A DNA stretch of 64,000 nt, from assembly GCA_044348085.1 (NCBI GenBank), contig JBIKTM010000003.1, positions 62,001-126,000 on the forward strand. The letters are read 5' to 3'. The notes under the pieces are model-generated. The model made no database searches, was not told the DNA's origin, and was given only the letters and a program-made list of their open reading frames with translations. Each line of letters opens with the position of its first letter. The stretch's first letter is position 1. The translations under genes and the position numbers were made by a program. This DNA comes from Verrucolacustris sp044348085. GTDB lineage: Bacteria; Verrucomicrobiota; Verrucomicrobiia; Methylacidiphilales; Verrucolacustridaceae. Positions 25,411-33,743 of the stretch are shown piece after piece.

Positions 25411-26883
25411 ATGAATTCGAATCTTCTACCACGCGTTGGGACCTTTCTTGCTCAAACTCCGATTCCGAATTGGATCGGGGGGAAGGGACAAGTAGCCGGT
25501 TCCCGAATTTCTGTGATCGATCCCTCCACGGAACAACCGTTGGCGGATACCTCGTTCGGCGGCGGACCTGAGATCGATCAGGCGGTGGAAGCGGCAGCAA
25601 AGGCGTTTCCCGCGTGGGGTGCCTTAGATCCGGCGGCTCGAGGGGCCTTGATTCAACGCTGGGCGGACCGGATGCAGGAACAGTCGGCGGAATTGGCCCA
25701 ACTGGAGTCGCTAGATGTAGGCAAGGCCATCACGGCCGCGGAGGGGTTTCACATTCCCTTTGGTTTGCAGGGGCTGCGATACTTTGCCACCTTGGCCGGG
25801 CAGACCAGTTACGAAACGCCGCTGACATTGGCCGGAATCGAGGCGCGAGTGCACCGTGCGCCCTATGGGGTCTGCGGTTTTATTTTTCCATGGAATTTTC
25901 CCTTTGATCTTTTCATTTGGGGTGTTGCGCCGGCCCTGGCGGCCGGCAACACCGTGGTGGTCAAACCTTCCGAGGTGACACCCCTCTCCACCCTCTATGC
26001 CACCCAACTTGCGACCGAGGCAGGCTTGCCTGATGGAGTTTTAAATGTGGTGGTCGGGAACGGACCCGAAGCTGGAGCAGCTCTGACCCAACACCGAAAA
26101 GTTCGCCGCATGTCTTTTACGGGCTCACCCGAAGCGGGCAGTCGCGTTGCGGAGGTTTGCGGGAGACGCATTGTTCCATGCAAGTTGGAGTTGGGCGGGA
26201 AAGGTGCTGCGGTGATTTTTCAGGATGTGGATCCAGTGGCTACCGCACAAAAATTGGTTGCAGCCCTGACCTTGAACACAGGCCAGGTGTGCTGCACGGC
26301 GACCCGTTGGATTGTGCACCGGGATGTGGCGGACCGCTTCACCCAAGCCGCTGTCTCTGCTTTGGAAAAAGTAAAAATTGGCTCTGGGCAGGATCGGTCG
26401 ACTCAGATGGGGCCCGTGGTAAATGAGAACCAGCGTCGCCGAGTGGAGGGATATTTTGAGAAAGGAAAAAAAGAGGGAGCCCGCACGCTTCTGGCTCCGC
26501 GGCCCGGTTCAGGCAAAGGCTTCTTTGTGACTCCTTGGGTGCTGGAGGGCGGACCGGAAAATGTATGCTTCCGGGAGGAGGTTTTCGGTCCCGCCGCCTA
26601 CGTCACGCGATTTGGCGACGAGTCCGAGGCGCTGGAATTGGTTCATCACGTGGATTATGGGTTGGCCAACAGTGTGTGGACGGCGGATCTGGGACGGGCG
26701 GTTCGCATGGCGAAAAAAATGGACGTGGGGAACGCCTGGATCAACGCCCACAACGTTTTTGCGTATGGCCTCCCGTATGGCGGGGTGAACCGTAGCGGCA
26801 TGGGTGGGGGAGTAAACAGTCCCGCTACTTTCCACGATTACCTGAGGTCCACGACCATCGCCCGTCCCCTGCCTACCGCATGA
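25411..26883 (+). CDS. Aldehyde dehydrogenase (NAD(P)-dependent)
   Basis: This 490-residue protein oxidises an aldehyde to the acid. The general base is Glu260 (LELGGKG) and the nucleophile Cys294 (NTGQVCC), with PWNFPF (160-165) and the C-terminal GGVNRSGMGG loop. It is closest in pattern to betaine-aldehyde and related ALDHs. The + strand is G-rich here, unlike the C-rich core, suggesting a different origin. A role for fatty or terpenoid aldehydes would fit the island's oxygenases but is only inferred. Confidence 0.93.
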   Translation: MNSNLLPRVGTFLAQTPIPNWIGGKGQVAGSRISVIDPSTEQPLADTSFGGGPEIDQAVEAAAKAFPAWGALDPAARGALIQRWADRMQEQSAELAQLESLDVGKAITAAEGFHIPFGLQGLRYFATLAGQTSYETPLTLAGIEARVHRAPYGVCGFIFPWNFPFDLFIWGVAPALAAGNTVVVKPSEVTPLSTLYATQLATEAGLPDGVLNVVVGNGPEAGAALTQHRKVRRMSFTGSPEAGSRVAEVCGRRIVPCKLELGGKGAAVIFQDVDPVATAQKLVAALTLNTGQVCCTATRWIVHRDVADRFTQAAVSALEKVKIGSGQDRSTQMGPVVNENQRRRVEGYFEKGKKEGARTLLAPRPGSGKGFFVTPWVLEGGPENVCFREEVFGPAAYVTRFGDESEALELVHHVDYGLANSVWTADLGRAVRMAKKMDVGNAWINAHNVFAYGLPYGGVNRSGMGGGVNSPATFHDYLRSTTIARPLPTA

Positions 26884-26895
26884 CCCTTCGCACTT

Positions 26896-26997
26896 ACATT
26901 GTGGAACGGGCTTTTACATCCGAGCTCTGGTAATGTCTTAAATCCTTTTGTGGTGAACTTGCCCGTCGTTCTTATATCAGGAGCCTCTTCCGGCATT
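26896..26997 (+). repeat. About 100-bp imperfect repeat, copy 2 (GT 3' remnant plus true SDR start)
   Basis: This begins with a frame-broken remnant of the glycosyltransferase end and runs into the genuine start of the dehydrogenase. Together with copy 1 it brackets the hypothetical gene and the aldehyde dehydrogenase. Confidence 0.8.
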
Positions 26998-27780
26998 GGC
27001 CGGGCAACAGTTATCGCATGCTCTTCGCTAGGCTGGAAGGTTGCAGCCACCCTGCGCCGCCCAGAGGACGCTGCGGACCTCGCATCTCTCCCCGGAGTTG
27101 CCTTGTTCCAGCTCGACGTGACGGACCAGCAGAGTGTGGATACGGCGGTGACAGCTGTTATTGCACGTTTTGGTCGCCTGGACGCACTGGTCAACAATGC
27201 AGGCTACGCATTGGACGGGGTTTTTGAAGGCGCTGACGACACGATGATCCGTCGTTTGTTCGAAACCAATGTGTTCGGGCTGATGAGACTGACACGAGCC
27301 GTCATTCCATTGATGCGAAAACAAAGGGAGGGAACAATTGTCCAGATCTCCTCGATGGGGGGTCGGGCAACGTTTCCTCTCTACAGCCTGTACCACGCGA
27401 CCAAGTGGGCCGTGGAGGGTTTTAGTGAGTCTCTGGCCTTTGAATTGCGGCCGTTTGGCATCCGCATTCGTCTCATCGAGCCCGGCGCAATCCGTACTGC
27501 CTTTTACCATCGTAGCCGGGAACGGATTCCGACCCCTGCGAGCTCCGGCTACGACGAACTCGCGCAACGCTGCGAGCAGATATCAATCACAGCTGGCCAG
27601 AGCCACGGCAGCAAGCCTGAGGTGGTTGCAAACGCGATCGTTCGGTCGATCACCAATCGCGGTTGGCGCCTGCGCTACCCGGTCGCCGCCCCCGCCCCGA
27701 GGGTTGCCGTTCTGCGGAGGTTTCTGCCCGAGGCCTTATTCCTTTGGCTCATCCGCCTTCGCTACGACATTCGTGGTTAA
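26953..27780 (+). CDS. Short-chain dehydrogenase/reductase
   Basis: This protein of about 275 residues has the classical SDR Rossmann motif SGASSGIG, NNAGYA, catalytic Ser in QISSMGG and YHATK (Tyr and Lys of the active site). It oxidises or reduces a hydroxyl or keto group with NAD(P). The start is GTG at 26953, or the GTG one codon earlier. A hydrophobic C-terminus could touch the membrane. It differs clearly from the SDR at 46.4 kb. Confidence 0.9.
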   Translation: MNLPVVLISGASSGIGRATVIACSSLGWKVAATLRRPEDAADLASLPGVALFQLDVTDQQSVDTAVTAVIARFGRLDALVNNAGYALDGVFEGADDTMIRRLFETNVFGLMRLTRAVIPLMRKQREGTIVQISSMGGRATFPLYSLYHATKWAVEGFSESLAFELRPFGIRIRLIEPGAIRTAFYHRSRERIPTPASSGYDELAQRCEQISITAGQSHGSKPEVVANAIVRSITNRGWRLRYPVAAPAPRVAVLRRFLPEALFLWLIRLRYDIRG

Positions 27781-27886
27781 ATACCCGCAGAAAGACCTTG
27801 GACTCTTCCGATTCAGGTTTTGTTCGCAGGCCTTTCCTTTCGTGCCCTTCCGAACGAACCCCAGTCGCCTTTTTTCCCACCCAGAT

Positions 27887-29302
27887 TCAAAGTCGTAAAG
27901 TTGCCGGGGAGGAATATTGCCAAAGACGCAGCCAGTAATATGCCATCCAGCGTGCGACAAGTGCTTCACTTTGTATAACATATCCGAATTCCTGTAGGTT
28001 ATGTGGATACAGGTTATCCGAGCCGATGTAAAAGAGTGACTCGTCCACGACCCAAGTCTTTGAGTGATTGGTGATTTTGCAAACCCGGTCGCCATCTTGC
28101 CAAACGTCACCCAGAAAAGAGAACCGGATCGGGGCAAGACGAAAGGATCCTGAGAGTGGTCGGGCGCCGACGACTGAGCGCAGTTTTTGGAGCACCCCGT
28201 CCAAGGTCTCGCCCCAAGAATAAATACCACCGCTACCCGATCGACCCTCTGGCTGACTTAAAACCACACGAATGTCGAGTTGTCGGGCTGGGTCCGTGAG
28301 CGCGTCAGCCAAGGCGACAAAAACCACATCCGGCCAATAACTGATACCTTTGTAATGAAAGGCAAGATCCATGTGACTAATGAAAATGGAGCGTTGAGCC
28401 GCACGAAAGGCCGCAACGGCGCCACGAATAGCGAGATTTGGATTGGAACTCTCGGGGAAAATGCCCGTCCCATAACGCGAGAGAAACAAGGCCGGAATTT
28501 TTCCGGTCCGGCTCGGGAATTCCGGAGCCGGTTTCGCCATGGCCCCAGGTGTCAGACGTCCTTTTTCCCAGCCCACGGTGAAGGAAGCCGCTTCCGGTTT
28601 GGTTTTCTGAGTATTCTCACCTATCCAAGCCCACAAATGGTTCAAGTACAGGTGCGCTCTGATGGGAGCCTCACCTTCGATTGACGCAGACAAATCATGT
28701 GCAGGGCCAAACGCAAAATAGTCTGCCGACCAAAAGTTATGTCCCCCGAGCACCACCTTGCGCCCGTCCGCCGCAACGATCTTCGCATGGTTGAAGGAAC
28801 ATTTCAGCCCCTCTTTGAAGCTGGCCATCCGTCCGGCCGTGATGTGGAGGCGGGAGTTACAATCGATGGACGATGTGATGCGTGACATCCACCCCTCAAG
28901 CTTTTCGGGTGTCTCCGTTGTGAAGGGATGGGATCCGTAAAGAATCCGCACAGTGACCTCCCGCCCCGTGCATCCAAGTTTTGAAAGGCTGGCGGCGAGC
29001 ATTTTCTCAAAAGGCCCGTCGGCAAAAGGCTCCAGAGCAGCAATATCCAAATGACTGTGAGCGTCCTGAATGATTTCCGCAATGGCATCTAGCAAACGTT
29101 GGCTGCATGGGGGCAAGGTCTCTTGAGTCCAGTAGCAGTTGTCAGATGGGGATTTCCCCCATAGTCCCGGAGTCTGGAGCCATTCCAGGGAATCCAGCGA
29201 TGTCTTGCCGTAGAAGAGCCCATGCCCCGCCCCCTGCTTTCCGCCTAGTGCCTCGAAGCAGGATTCCAGCAATTGGGGAGTTTCATTGGTAGCTGTGCTC
29301 AT
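27887..29302 (-). CDS. Phospholipase D-like protein with two HKD motifs
   Basis: This 471-residue protein has both halves of the PLD active site: His172-Lys174-Asp179 in FNHAKIVAADG, and NHSKTWVVDESL with GSDNLYPHN near residue 425. PLD-superfamily enzymes hydrolyse or transfer phosphodiester head groups, including cardiolipin synthesis. No signal peptide is evident. Its start overlaps the P450 stop by four bases (ATGA), so it is the last gene of the leftward operon oxygenase, MFS, P450, PLD. A head-group exchange role is inferred. Confidence 0.85.
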   Translation of the reverse strand: MSTATNETPQLLESCFEALGGKQGAGHGLFYGKTSLDSLEWLQTPGLWGKSPSDNCYWTQETLPPCSQRLLDAIAEIIQDAHSHLDIAALEPFADGPFEKMLAASLSKLGCTGREVTVRILYGSHPFTTETPEKLEGWMSRITSSIDCNSRLHITAGRMASFKEGLKCSFNHAKIVAADGRKVVLGGHNFWSADYFAFGPAHDLSASIEGEAPIRAHLYLNHLWAWIGENTQKTKPEAASFTVGWEKGRLTPGAMAKPAPEFPSRTGKIPALFLSRYGTGIFPESSNPNLAIRGAVAAFRAAQRSIFISHMDLAFHYKGISYWPDVVFVALADALTDPARQLDIRVVLSQPEGRSGSGGIYSWGETLDGVLQKLRSVVGARPLSGSFRLAPIRFSFLGDVWQDGDRVCKITNHSKTWVVDESLFYIGSDNLYPHNLQEFGYVIQSEALVARWMAYYWLRLWQYSSPATLRL

Positions 29303-30657
29303 TCGATTTTCTCCAATCGCAAGAAAACCGGCCGATCAGTACGAAGGGTCACCTTTGGCTTGGGACGAATTTCAGCTGCATTTTCCACGCGAATCCGAAA
29401 ACGGCTCAAAAGGGTGCCCAAGATAATCTGGGATTCAATCATCGCAAAACTCATTCCCATGCACATTCTCGGCCCGGCCCCGAAAGGAAGAAAAGCGAAC
29501 TTATTTTTCTGCTGCTCTTTTCCGGGATCGAACCGCTCGGGGCGGAAAACCTCGGGCTCGGGCCAAAGGGAGGCAAGGCGATGGACTGCATAGGCACAAA
29601 TGATCACTAGATTTCCCGGGCGGATGGCCGTTTCAGCAAGACGATCTGCCTGGATCGCCCGACGGTCAATCAACCAGACGGGCGGGTAGAGTCGCAGGGT
29701 TTCCAAAAAAACCATCCTCAATCTTACCAGCCTTGGAAGGTCATCGACAGTAGGAGCCCTTCCCCCCGTCACCTCCCGGATTTCCAAGCGCAGTCGCTCC
29801 TGCTCCTCCGGATGCCGGTCGAGGAGAACCCAAGCCCAGGTCAGGGCGTTAGCCGTAGTTTCATGGCCCGCAATCAGCATAGTCATCACCTCGTCGTGGA
29901 GTTGCTCGTCACTCATCGACTGCCCACTCTCCTCATCCTTTGCCAACATCAGGGTAGACAATAAGTCTCTTTGCCCGGTTGGCTCCCCAGCGATTTCCCC
30001 CAGGCGGACTCTTCGTTCCCGGATCATCTCGGTCACGATTCTTTTCAGGGAGGACAGCGCGGATTTTAGCCTCTGGTTTCTGGCCACCGGAATCCAAAGA
30101 GGGAGCGGGATCGGTGAAGTAATCCTCGCCGCCAACTCGGCAAGAATCACCGGAAACACCCGGTTGATCTCCGCCGCATGTGCGGAGAAGTCCTCCCCGA
30201 AAAGAGCGGCGGCCACTCCGTTCAGGGTCACCCTCATCATGTCCGAACCGGCATCCACGGCCCGTCCGGCTTGGCGGGCGATCTCCCATTCCTCAGCGCA
30301 CTCGTGGGAGAGTCGGCTGAAGATGGGGCCAAACCTCCTCAGGTTTTCACCATGAAAAGCCGGCTGTGCGATTCTACGCTGCTTTTTCCAAATTTCGCCG
30401 TCACTAGTGAGAAGTCCGTTCCCTAAGGCCACCCGAACTCCACGAAAAGCCGGGGTTTTCTTGTCATAATGGGACACCTTCTCCAAAAGAACGTGGCGAA
30501 TGATTTCAGGGTCGCTGATTGAATAGGCCTGTCGCAACCCGATCTTCAGGGGGGCGACGCCACCGCCTTTCTGCGCCAACCGAACAAACATGCCCAGAGG
30601 ATCCCGTACCAAAGCGGCCAGATCCCCGCCCAAGGCACGAAAAAACAAACTCATCAT
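29299..30657 (-). CDS. Cytochrome P450 monooxygenase
   Basis: This 452-residue protein has the oxygen-activation I-helix motif AGHETT (263-268), ExxR in ETLR (319-322), and the heme loop FLPFGAGPRMCMG with thiolate ligand Cys399. It has no reductase domain and no redox partner is visible nearby. The pattern resembles CYP4- and CYP102-type fatty-acid hydroxylases more than soluble class I steroid enzymes. Fatty-acyl hydroxylation is inferred from desaturase and acyltransferase neighbours. Confidence 0.93.
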   Translation of the reverse strand: MMSLFFRALGGDLAALVRDPLGMFVRLAQKGGGVAPLKIGLRQAYSISDPEIIRHVLLEKVSHYDKKTPAFRGVRVALGNGLLTSDGEIWKKQRRIAQPAFHGENLRRFGPIFSRLSHECAEEWEIARQAGRAVDAGSDMMRVTLNGVAAALFGEDFSAHAAEINRVFPVILAELAARITSPIPLPLWIPVARNQRLKSALSSLKRIVTEMIRERRVRLGEIAGEPTGQRDLLSTLMLAKDEESGQSMSDEQLHDEVMTMLIAGHETTANALTWAWVLLDRHPEEQERLRLEIREVTGGRAPTVDDLPRLVRLRMVFLETLRLYPPVWLIDRRAIQADRLAETAIRPGNLVIICAYAVHRLASLWPEPEVFRPERFDPGKEQQKNKFAFLPFGAGPRMCMGMSFAMIESQIILGTLLSRFRIRVENAAEIRPKPKVTLRTDRPVFLRLEKIE

Positions 30658-30697
30658 ACGATCATCTTCGACAAATCAACGGATTGGGTCAATGGCC

Positions 30698-31954
30698 TCA
30701 GGCTCCATGCCGCAGGATTGAATTCTTGGATTTTATTTCTCCAGCTGGAAAATTTCGAAAAGCGATGACAAAGACGAGGAGATTCAGCCCCGCACAGAAA
30801 AACATCGGAATTCCTGCACCCCAATCCGCAGCCGAATACTGAGACATCCAGAATAACAGTCCTGAGGTAATCAAGGGCGCTAAAACCAATGCGAGATTAT
30901 TGAGTGCCTGCATCCCACCCAAGGTTCGGCCCTGAGACCGGGAATCAGACAGGCGGGAGACTAGGGTTTGGAATCCGGGAAACATACAGAACCCCAACAC
31001 ATTTAAGATCATGACTGTGTAGACCACCCATCCATTCCAGGCCCAACCAAAACAAGCATAGGCGAAGACGGAGGAAACCAGACCCGTTAGGCAAATCTGC
31101 CGGAGGGATATTTTTTTTAGGAGGCCGGGGAAGATCACAGCCTGCGCGAGGCAGGATCCCAAGCCCACGGTGAACAAGGCCCATCCATTCTCTGTCGCGT
31201 CCCAGCCAAATTTGACCGTGGCGTAAGGCACCCAGACCACAAACATCGTATTCCGCGTCAGCATCACCAGTCCGATCGCAGGAGCCAAACCGCGGAAACC
31301 CGGCAACTCCCAAAGGGCACGCAAAGAATCGAGGGGTTGGAAGCTGGCAGCACTTCCAGTTCCTCTAATTTCTCGACTAAGGGATTCGGGAAGAAAAAAC
31401 CATCCGGCGATTCCGCAAAAGAGGGTGATTCCAGCCGCCAAAAAAAAAGGAACCCGATTGTCTCCGTACCCTAGATACCCACCGAGCAACGGCCCTAGGA
31501 TAAAACCCAGACCTTGCGTAGCCCCAAGCAGGCCAAACCTTTGCCCGCGTTCCTCTGGCGAACTTAGATCGGCGACGTAAGCATGGGCCAAAGAAATGTT
31601 GGTGTTGCAAAATCCGCACCAGGCACGCGCCGCAATAAAGACCCAAAGATTCGAGGCTAGGCCGGCGGTCAGATTCCCGATCGCCAACCCCGCGCAATTC
31701 AGAAGCATGAAAGGGCGCCGGCCCATACGATCGGAAAACGTGCCGGTCACACTGGCAGCAAAGAAAAAGGCCAGAGCAGTGGCCAGAGTTGTGGCTCCGT
31801 ACCAGAAAACCCACGACTGTCCCAGCCCCACGTGATGCATCACCATGTTGGGTAGCACTGGGAAAAGGAGCCCCATCGACAACATGTCGCCAAGCAGCAG
31901 AAAATATATGAAAGGCGGCAGCTCTGGCCGCGAGATTCGGCCCAAAGAGCTCAC
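30698..31954 (-). CDS. MFS transporter, copy A
   Basis: This protein of about 418 residues and twelve membrane segments resembles the TCR/Tet group of the major facilitator superfamily. It has the loop 2-3 motif GTFSDRMGRRP and ADLSSPEERGQRFG near the centre. The natural start is GTG at 31954, overlapping the oxygenase stop; longer upstream reading is in the wrong context. It matches the transporter at 43.0 kb along its whole length, in the same position after the oxygenase. The substrate may be a product of the pathway. Confidence 0.9.
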   Translation of the reverse strand: MSSLGRISRPELPPFIYFLLLGDMLSMGLLFPVLPNMVMHHVGLGQSWVFWYGATTLATALAFFFAASVTGTFSDRMGRRPFMLLNCAGLAIGNLTAGLASNLWVFIAARAWCGFCNTNISLAHAYVADLSSPEERGQRFGLLGATQGLGFILGPLLGGYLGYGDNRVPFFLAAGITLFCGIAGWFFLPESLSREIRGTGSAASFQPLDSLRALWELPGFRGLAPAIGLVMLTRNTMFVVWVPYATVKFGWDATENGWALFTVGLGSCLAQAVIFPGLLKKISLRQICLTGLVSSVFAYACFGWAWNGWVVYTVMILNVLGFCMFPGFQTLVSRLSDSRSQGRTLGGMQALNNLALVLAPLITSGLLFWMSQYSAADWGAGIPMFFCAGLNLLVFVIAFRNFPAGEIKSKNSILRHGA

Positions 31955-31956
31955 CG

Positions 31957-33633
31957 CTAGCCCACCACGTCCAAAAGGTTTTCGAGGGTGGTGCGGAAAG
32001 TAGGATCGTCGGGATACCGGTCCACCATGCTGCCGGCCAAAGTGCGTAATAGCTCGATGCATTGAGCCAGAGTCATTTCCGGTTGAACTTCTGGCACCAA
32101 ATCAAGACGGGCATGGATGTCCCCGTTGACATAGCGGATCAGATGACAAAGAGAGGTAAAATTCTCGTCCTTCAGGCGTTCTTCATACTGCAGCAGGGTT
32201 TTTTCCAGGGCTTTGGTGGAAATTTTTAAACGGCGCTGAATCTCAGCAGCAACCGCATTCCAGAATCCTGAGTTGCCCTTCAACACATCGAATGTCTTTG
32301 CGTCGAGACTTAAAACGGTGAGTTCGCAGGGCTTATGAGGCGCCACCGTCGTGATGGCCGGTCGGCCCCGCCACATTCCGATTTCCCCCAGCACCGTGGG
32401 TCGATCCACTTGGGCAATCTCAATTTCCGCCCCTGGATCATGGCCCATCATGCCCTTTCGGGTTACGATCAATGGTTCGGATGTTTTTAAAAGAACGTAG
32501 CAACGATCATGTCGCTTCCCCTGCCTGAAGAGCGGTTCGCGGGCCTGCAAACGCATCACCACGGGATTCCACCAGGCTTTCTCCTCAGGAGTCGACTCTA
32601 GGGCACAGAGTAGGACCGCCCCAATCAGTCGCGCATCGGTCGAATCATCTGGCGTTTTCCAGTACGCCTCCCAAAGGGGATCGAGATCATGGCGGGGCAC
32701 CGGAGGTTCAGGCGGAATAAAGACGTTAAGGATACGTGACCAAAAACTCTTTTGGACATGCAAGCTGTTTCGCCTTTCGTCGTAAATGGGGCGGACCTGC
32801 TCCACAACAGCCGGATCCGGAAACAGATAGGCCGAAGTCACAGGATCCAGGTACCGTTGTAATGTGCTTTCAAGGGTGACCCCGGCAAAAGCGGATGTTA
32901 TGGGCAGAATTTTTTTGCCGATTTCCCGGGCCTGAGTCTGCATCCAAGCGGAAGGAGGGTGGGCGGCGAGGCCACTTTCCACCGAGTCACGAAACTTTTC
33001 ATGGGCTTCCAAATTTTTAGGCATCCGCGTCAGACCCACCATTCCGGCCACCTGGTATAAAACAGTGCAAACCTGCTGACTGATTTTGCGGCCTTTCGGA
33101 CTACTCAAATCAACCCCCCTGGATTGATAACCGCGCCGAATACTTTCAATGAAAGCCGTGGCGACATAGGCAAAAGCTGTTTCGTAGTGCGGCATGACCT
33201 CGAAGTCCCGACCCTTGCGGCGCACGATTCCGGCCACATGATGGCGCAGATTGACCTCATCAATGATCTGTTGGAGTTTTCGCGATCTTCTGGGAGATCG
33301 AAAAGCGGCGCCGAAGAAACGCTCGGTTCCCGCGACTCTGCCCTTCGCTCGGAAATGGCCCTCGTTTTTAAAGGAGGCGGCAGCGATTTCAGGAACTCGC
33401 ATGCTCCGATAAATCCCCGCCCAAGAGAAACCAGCCAAATCCGGAAAGGACCGTCCATGAACCGAGGGTTTTTTCCAGTCGAAAAAATACCAGATCAAAC
33501 GAACAACACCCCACCAACGCAGCCTCCACCACTCTCCTTCTTTCATGGATCGAATCGGCATCAGTTCATCGATCGAGACAATCTTGTCTAAAGTCGATCG
33601 CCGATTGGAAAATCCAATGGGTTGGTCAGACAT
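31957..33633 (-). CDS. MpaB/DUF2236-type oxygenase fused to a cNMP-binding-like domain, copy A
   Basis: This 558-residue protein has an N-terminal domain (about 60-230) with the pattern of the MpaB/latex-clearing oxygenase family: GTERFFGAAF, then IDEVNLRHHVAG (His131, His132), then YETAFAYVATAFIES. These enzymes use heme to cleave or oxidise isoprenoid double bonds. The C-terminal part (about 355-475) has a cyclic-nucleotide-binding fold with LGEIGMWRGRPAITTV. The arginine normally found in the phosphate cassette is replaced (PAI instead of PRxA), so the ligand may not be cAMP. Copy B at 41.3 kb shares this architecture. Confidence 0.75.
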   Translation of the reverse strand: MSDQPIGFSNRRSTLDKIVSIDELMPIRSMKEGEWWRLRWWGVVRLIWYFFDWKKPSVHGRSFPDLAGFSWAGIYRSMRVPEIAAASFKNEGHFRAKGRVAGTERFFGAAFRSPRRSRKLQQIIDEVNLRHHVAGIVRRKGRDFEVMPHYETAFAYVATAFIESIRRGYQSRGVDLSSPKGRKISQQVCTVLYQVAGMVGLTRMPKNLEAHEKFRDSVESGLAAHPPSAWMQTQAREIGKKILPITSAFAGVTLESTLQRYLDPVTSAYLFPDPAVVEQVRPIYDERRNSLHVQKSFWSRILNVFIPPEPPVPRHDLDPLWEAYWKTPDDSTDARLIGAVLLCALESTPEEKAWWNPVVMRLQAREPLFRQGKRHDRCYVLLKTSEPLIVTRKGMMGHDPGAEIEIAQVDRPTVLGEIGMWRGRPAITTVAPHKPCELTVLSLDAKTFDVLKGNSGFWNAVAAEIQRRLKISTKALEKTLLQYEERLKDENFTSLCHLIRYVNGDIHARLDLVPEVQPEMTLAQCIELLRTLAGSMVDRYPDDPTFRTTLENLLDVVG

Positions 33634-33743
33634 ATTTTTTAAATTACTCTAACCCGCCCACATGAAAAACAAATTCCAAAGCCAGATGAAGAAAGCGCTC
33701 CTCTGAATCTTACTTCATCATTAGAATCTCCGGCTAAATACTT
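33634..33743. promoter_or_regulatory. Divergent promoter region of module A
   Basis: These 110 AT-rich bases separate the leftward oxygenase operon from the rightward acyltransferase-desaturase-PlsC run, so both promoters must lie here or inside the genes. I could not assign specific -35/-10 elements with confidence. Confidence 0.45.

Noticed and set aside
25411..26883. Aldehyde dehydrogenase as glycine-betaine synthesis supplying the betaine lipid
   Set aside because: BtaA/BtaB make the betaine head group from S-adenosylmethionine and do not need betaine aldehyde; no choline dehydrogenase is nearby.
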